A program made the position numbers and the translations under genes. This document shows positions 62,701-64,000 of a DNA stretch of 64,000 nt, in pieces. The notes below the pieces were generated by a model, which made no database searches, had not been told where the DNA came from, and saw nothing but the letters and a program-made list of their open reading frames with translations. The stretch spans positions 3,596,001-3,660,000 of the forward strand of contig NZ_CP055481.1 in NCBI RefSeq assembly GCF_013705725.1, read 5' to 3'. Each line of letters begins with the position of its first letter. Position 1 is the stretch's first letter. This DNA is from Klebsiella sp. RHBSTW-00484 (lineage in GTDB: Bacteria > Pseudomonadota > Gammaproteobacteria > Enterobacterales > Enterobacteriaceae).

Positions 62701-63188
62701 AAGCCGGGCGCGAACCCTCTCTGGAAGATCTCACCAGCCAGCAGACGGAAGTTGAGTTACGGATGCCGTCACTGCTGCCGGACGACTTTATCCCGGACGT
62801 GAATACTCGCCTGTCGTTCTACAAGCGCATTGCCAGCGCGAAAAATGAAAACGAGCTGGAGGAGATCAAGGTTGAGCTTATCGATCGCTTCGGCCAACTG
62901 CCGGATCTGGCAAGAAACCTGCTCGATATTGCCCGTTTACGCCAGCAGGCGCAGAAGCTAGGGATCCGCAAACTGGAGAGCAACGAGAAAGGCGGCACCG
63001 TTGAGTTTAACGAGAAGAATCACGTTAACCCCATGTGGCTAATTGGCTTATTGCAGAAACAGCCTCAGCACTATCGACTTGATGGCCCGACGCGTCTGAA
63101 GTTTATGCAGGACCTTGCCGAGCGTAAAACGCGGATGGACTGGGTGCGTCAGTTTATGCGTCAACTGGAAGAAAACGCCACCGCTTAG
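59742..63188 (+). CDS. mfd: Mfd, transcription-repair coupling factor
   Basis: 1148 residues, E. coli length. It displaces RNA polymerase stalled at DNA lesions and recruits UvrA. The N-terminal UvrB-like part, the polymerase-interaction domain (LEHGVGRYAGM), the helicase motifs (GDVGFGKTEVAMRA, DEEHRFGV, TLTATPIPRTL, QLRGRVGRSHHQAYAW) and the C-terminal TRCF domain are all present. I choose ATG at 59742 (MPEQNRYSLPVKAGDQ). Confidence 0.98.
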   Translation: MPEQNRYSLPVKAGDQRQLGELTGAACATLVAEMAERHAGPVILIAPDMQNALRLNDEIRQFTDSMVAGLADWETLPYDSFSPHQDIISSRLATLYQLPTMERGVLIVPVSTLMQRVCPHNFLHGHALVMKKGQRLSRDALRLQLDSAGYRHVDQVMEHGEYATRGALLDLYPMGSEQPYRLDFFDDEIDSLRLFDVDSQRTLEEVAAINLLPAHEFPIDQAAIELFRSQWRDRFDVKRDAEHIYQQVSKGTLPAGIEYWQPLFFNEPLPPLFSYFPAKTLIVNTGDLEASAERFQNETRARFENRGVDPMRPLLPPELLWLRSDELFSELKKWPRIQLKTERLAEKAANTNLGYQSLPELAIQAQNKAPLDNLRRFLESFSGPIIFSVESEGRRETLGEMLARIKVAPKYIRRLEEATGNGRYLMIGAAEHGFIDSQRNLALICESDLLGERVARRRQDSRRTINPDTLIRNLAELHIGQPVVHLEHGVGRYAGMTTLEAGGINGEYLMLTYANDAKLYVPVSSLHLISRYAGGAEENAPLHKLGGDVWARARQKAAEKVRDVAAELLDIYAQRAAKAGYAFKHDKEQYQLFCDGFPFETTPDQAQAINAVLSDMCQPLAMDRLVCGDVGFGKTEVAMRAAFLAVENHKQVAVLVPTTLLAQQHFDNFRDRFANWPVRIEMLSRFRSAKEQAQILEQVAEGKVDILIGTHKLLQPDVKLRDLGLLIVDEEHRFGVRHKERIKAMRADVDILTLTATPIPRTLNMAMSGMRDLSIIATPPARRLAVKTFVREYDALVVREAILREVLRGGQVYYLFNDVENIQKAADKLAELVPEARIAIGHGQMRERELERVMNDFHHQRFNVLVCTTIIETGIDIPTANTIIIERADHFGLAQLHQLRGRVGRSHHQAYAWLLTPHPKAMTTDAQKRLEAIASLEDLGAGFALATHDLEIRGAGELLGEDQSGSMETIGFSLYMELLENAVDALKAGREPSLEDLTSQQTEVELRMPSLLPDDFIPDVNTRLSFYKRIASAKNENELEEIKVELIDRFGQLPDLARNLLDIARLRQQAQKLGIRKLESNEKGGTVEFNEKNHVNPMWLIGLLQKQPQHYRLDGPTRLKFMQDLAERKTRMDWVRQFMRQLEENATA

Positions 63189-63353
63189 CGGTATTCGGGA
63201 TACGGCCTGGACGCCGTATCCCGGCCCTCCAACATGCTCTGCAAAATTTACAAACATTTTGCAATCCCTCTGCACTTCCCAACACTCGCTACGCCATAAT
63301 GCGCAAGACTTTACGTATAAAAATAACCACTTACATTATATGGAATTAGCGTG

Positions 63354-64000
63354 ATGAAAAGCTTTTCGCGTATTTCAATTTGGTTGGGGATGATTGCCAT
63401 CGCCGCCGCGCTGGCGCTACCCGCCCGCGCCAATACCTGGCCGCTGCCACCTCCGGGCAGCCGGCTGGTTGGGCAAAATCAGTTTCACGTCGTCGAAAAT
63501 AACGGCGGTTCCCTGGAAGCCATTGCCAAAAAGTACAATGTCGGTTTTCTGGCGCTGCTACAGGCGAATCCTGGCGTTGATCCTTACGTTCCGCGAGCGG
63601 GCAGCGTGCTGACGATTCCGCTACAAACCCTGTTACCTGAAGCGCCGCGCGAAGGGTTAGTCCTTAACCTTGCCGAGCTGCGCCTCTACTACTATCCGCC
63701 GGGTAAAAGCGAGGTCACCGTCTATCCTATCGGCATTGGTCAGTTGGGCGGCGATACCATTACGCCAACGATGGTCACTACCGTTTCCGACAAGCGCGCA
63801 AACCCGACCTGGACGCCGACGGCCAATATTCGCGCCCGCTATAAAGCAATGGGCATTGACCTGCCCGCCGTCATGCCTGCCGGGCCAGATAACCCGATGG
63901 GCCACCACGCCATTCGTCTGGCAGCCTACGGCGGCGTCTATCTGCTTCATGGTACTAACGCGGATTTCGGCATCGGTATGCGCGTCAGCTCCGGCTGCAT
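63354..64000 (+). CDS. ldtC: LdtC (YcfS), L,D-transpeptidase, 5' part
   Basis: The first 215 codons are in the window. A signal peptide (LGMIAIAAALALPARA) is followed by a LysM-like segment (HVVENNGGSLEAIAKKYNVG) and the YkuD L,D-transpeptidase domain, cut at the catalytic motif (HGTN...GMRVSSGC). It attaches Braun lipoprotein to peptidoglycan in the periplasm. E. coli ycfS has the same place after mfd; the sister enzymes ErfK and YbiS are the alternatives. Confidence 0.92.
   Translation, partial: MKSFSRISIWLGMIAIAAALALPARANTWPLPPPGSRLVGQNQFHVVENNGGSLEAIAKKYNVGFLALLQANPGVDPYVPRAGSVLTIPLQTLLPEAPREGLVLNLAELRLYYYPPGKSEVTVYPIGIGQLGGDTITPTMVTTVSDKRANPTWTPTANIRARYKAMGIDLPAVMPAGPDNPMGHHAIRLAAYGGVYLLHGTNADFGIGMRVSSGC

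Overview
The window reads as chromosomal DNA of a member of the Enterobacteriaceae, most like the Klebsiella/Raoultella/Enterobacter group. The basis is close, full-length matches from memory to Escherichia coli housekeeping genes in their usual order (icd-rluE-nudJ-mnmA-hflD-purB-phoPQ-roxA-pepT-potABCD-ymfA-ycfZ, then cobB-nagK-lolEDC-mfd-ldtC), GC-rich coding sequence, ERIC elements, and a chromosomal fec operon. No rRNA, tRNA, CRISPR array or prophage module was seen. Genus cannot be fixed without a database search.

Layout. (1) 1-9.2 kb: a block equivalent to the E. coli yea/yoa region (yeaL end, nimR/nimT, a glutaminase-like gene, a DUF523 gene, yeaO, yoaF, dgcP, yoaK, yoaJ, leuE), then an lpxP-type acyltransferase and a SAM methyltransferase behind a Fur-like box. 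(2) 9.4-17.0 kb: the ferric dicitrate system fecIRABCDE; fecB is broken by a 10-bp tandem duplication. (3) 17-20.5 kb: an HD-GYP protein bracketed by inverted ERIC elements and a membrane diguanylate cyclase. (4) 20.5-26.9 kb: accessory DNA with two aminoglycoside-phosphotransferase-like genes (APH(6)-like and a close APH(3')-I homologue), an SDR/LysR pair, TPR and small membrane proteins, and an IS200-type element lying between icd and what looks like the icd terminator. (5) 26.9-44.1 kb: conserved core. (6) 44.7-54.5 kb: a nine-gene acid-sugar catabolic locus inserted between the ycfZ and cobB blocks. (7) 54.5-64 kb: conserved core, ending inside ldtC.

The most interesting system is region 6. 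On the minus strand lie a PdxA-family dehydrogenase, a protein fusing a glucitol-type PTS IIB domain to a DUF1537 four-carbon-acid-sugar kinase, a KdgT-type permease, a stand-alone glucitol-type PTS IIA, an RpiB-type isomerase, transaldolase and transketolase. Divergently on the plus strand lie a triosephosphate-isomerase paralogue and a SorC-family regulator. The putative phosphorylation residues of IIA (His) and IIB (Cys) are kept but no IIC membrane subunit is present, so a PTS phosphorelay appears to end on, or control, a soluble sugar-acid kinase. The enzyme set suggests phosphorylation of an aldonate, oxidative decarboxylation to a ketose phosphate (DHAP from a C4 acid, erythrulose-4-phosphate from a C5 acid), isomerisation, and entry into the pentose phosphate pathway through erythrose-4-phosphate. 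This pathway is inference; the fusion and the gene set are read directly from the sequence.
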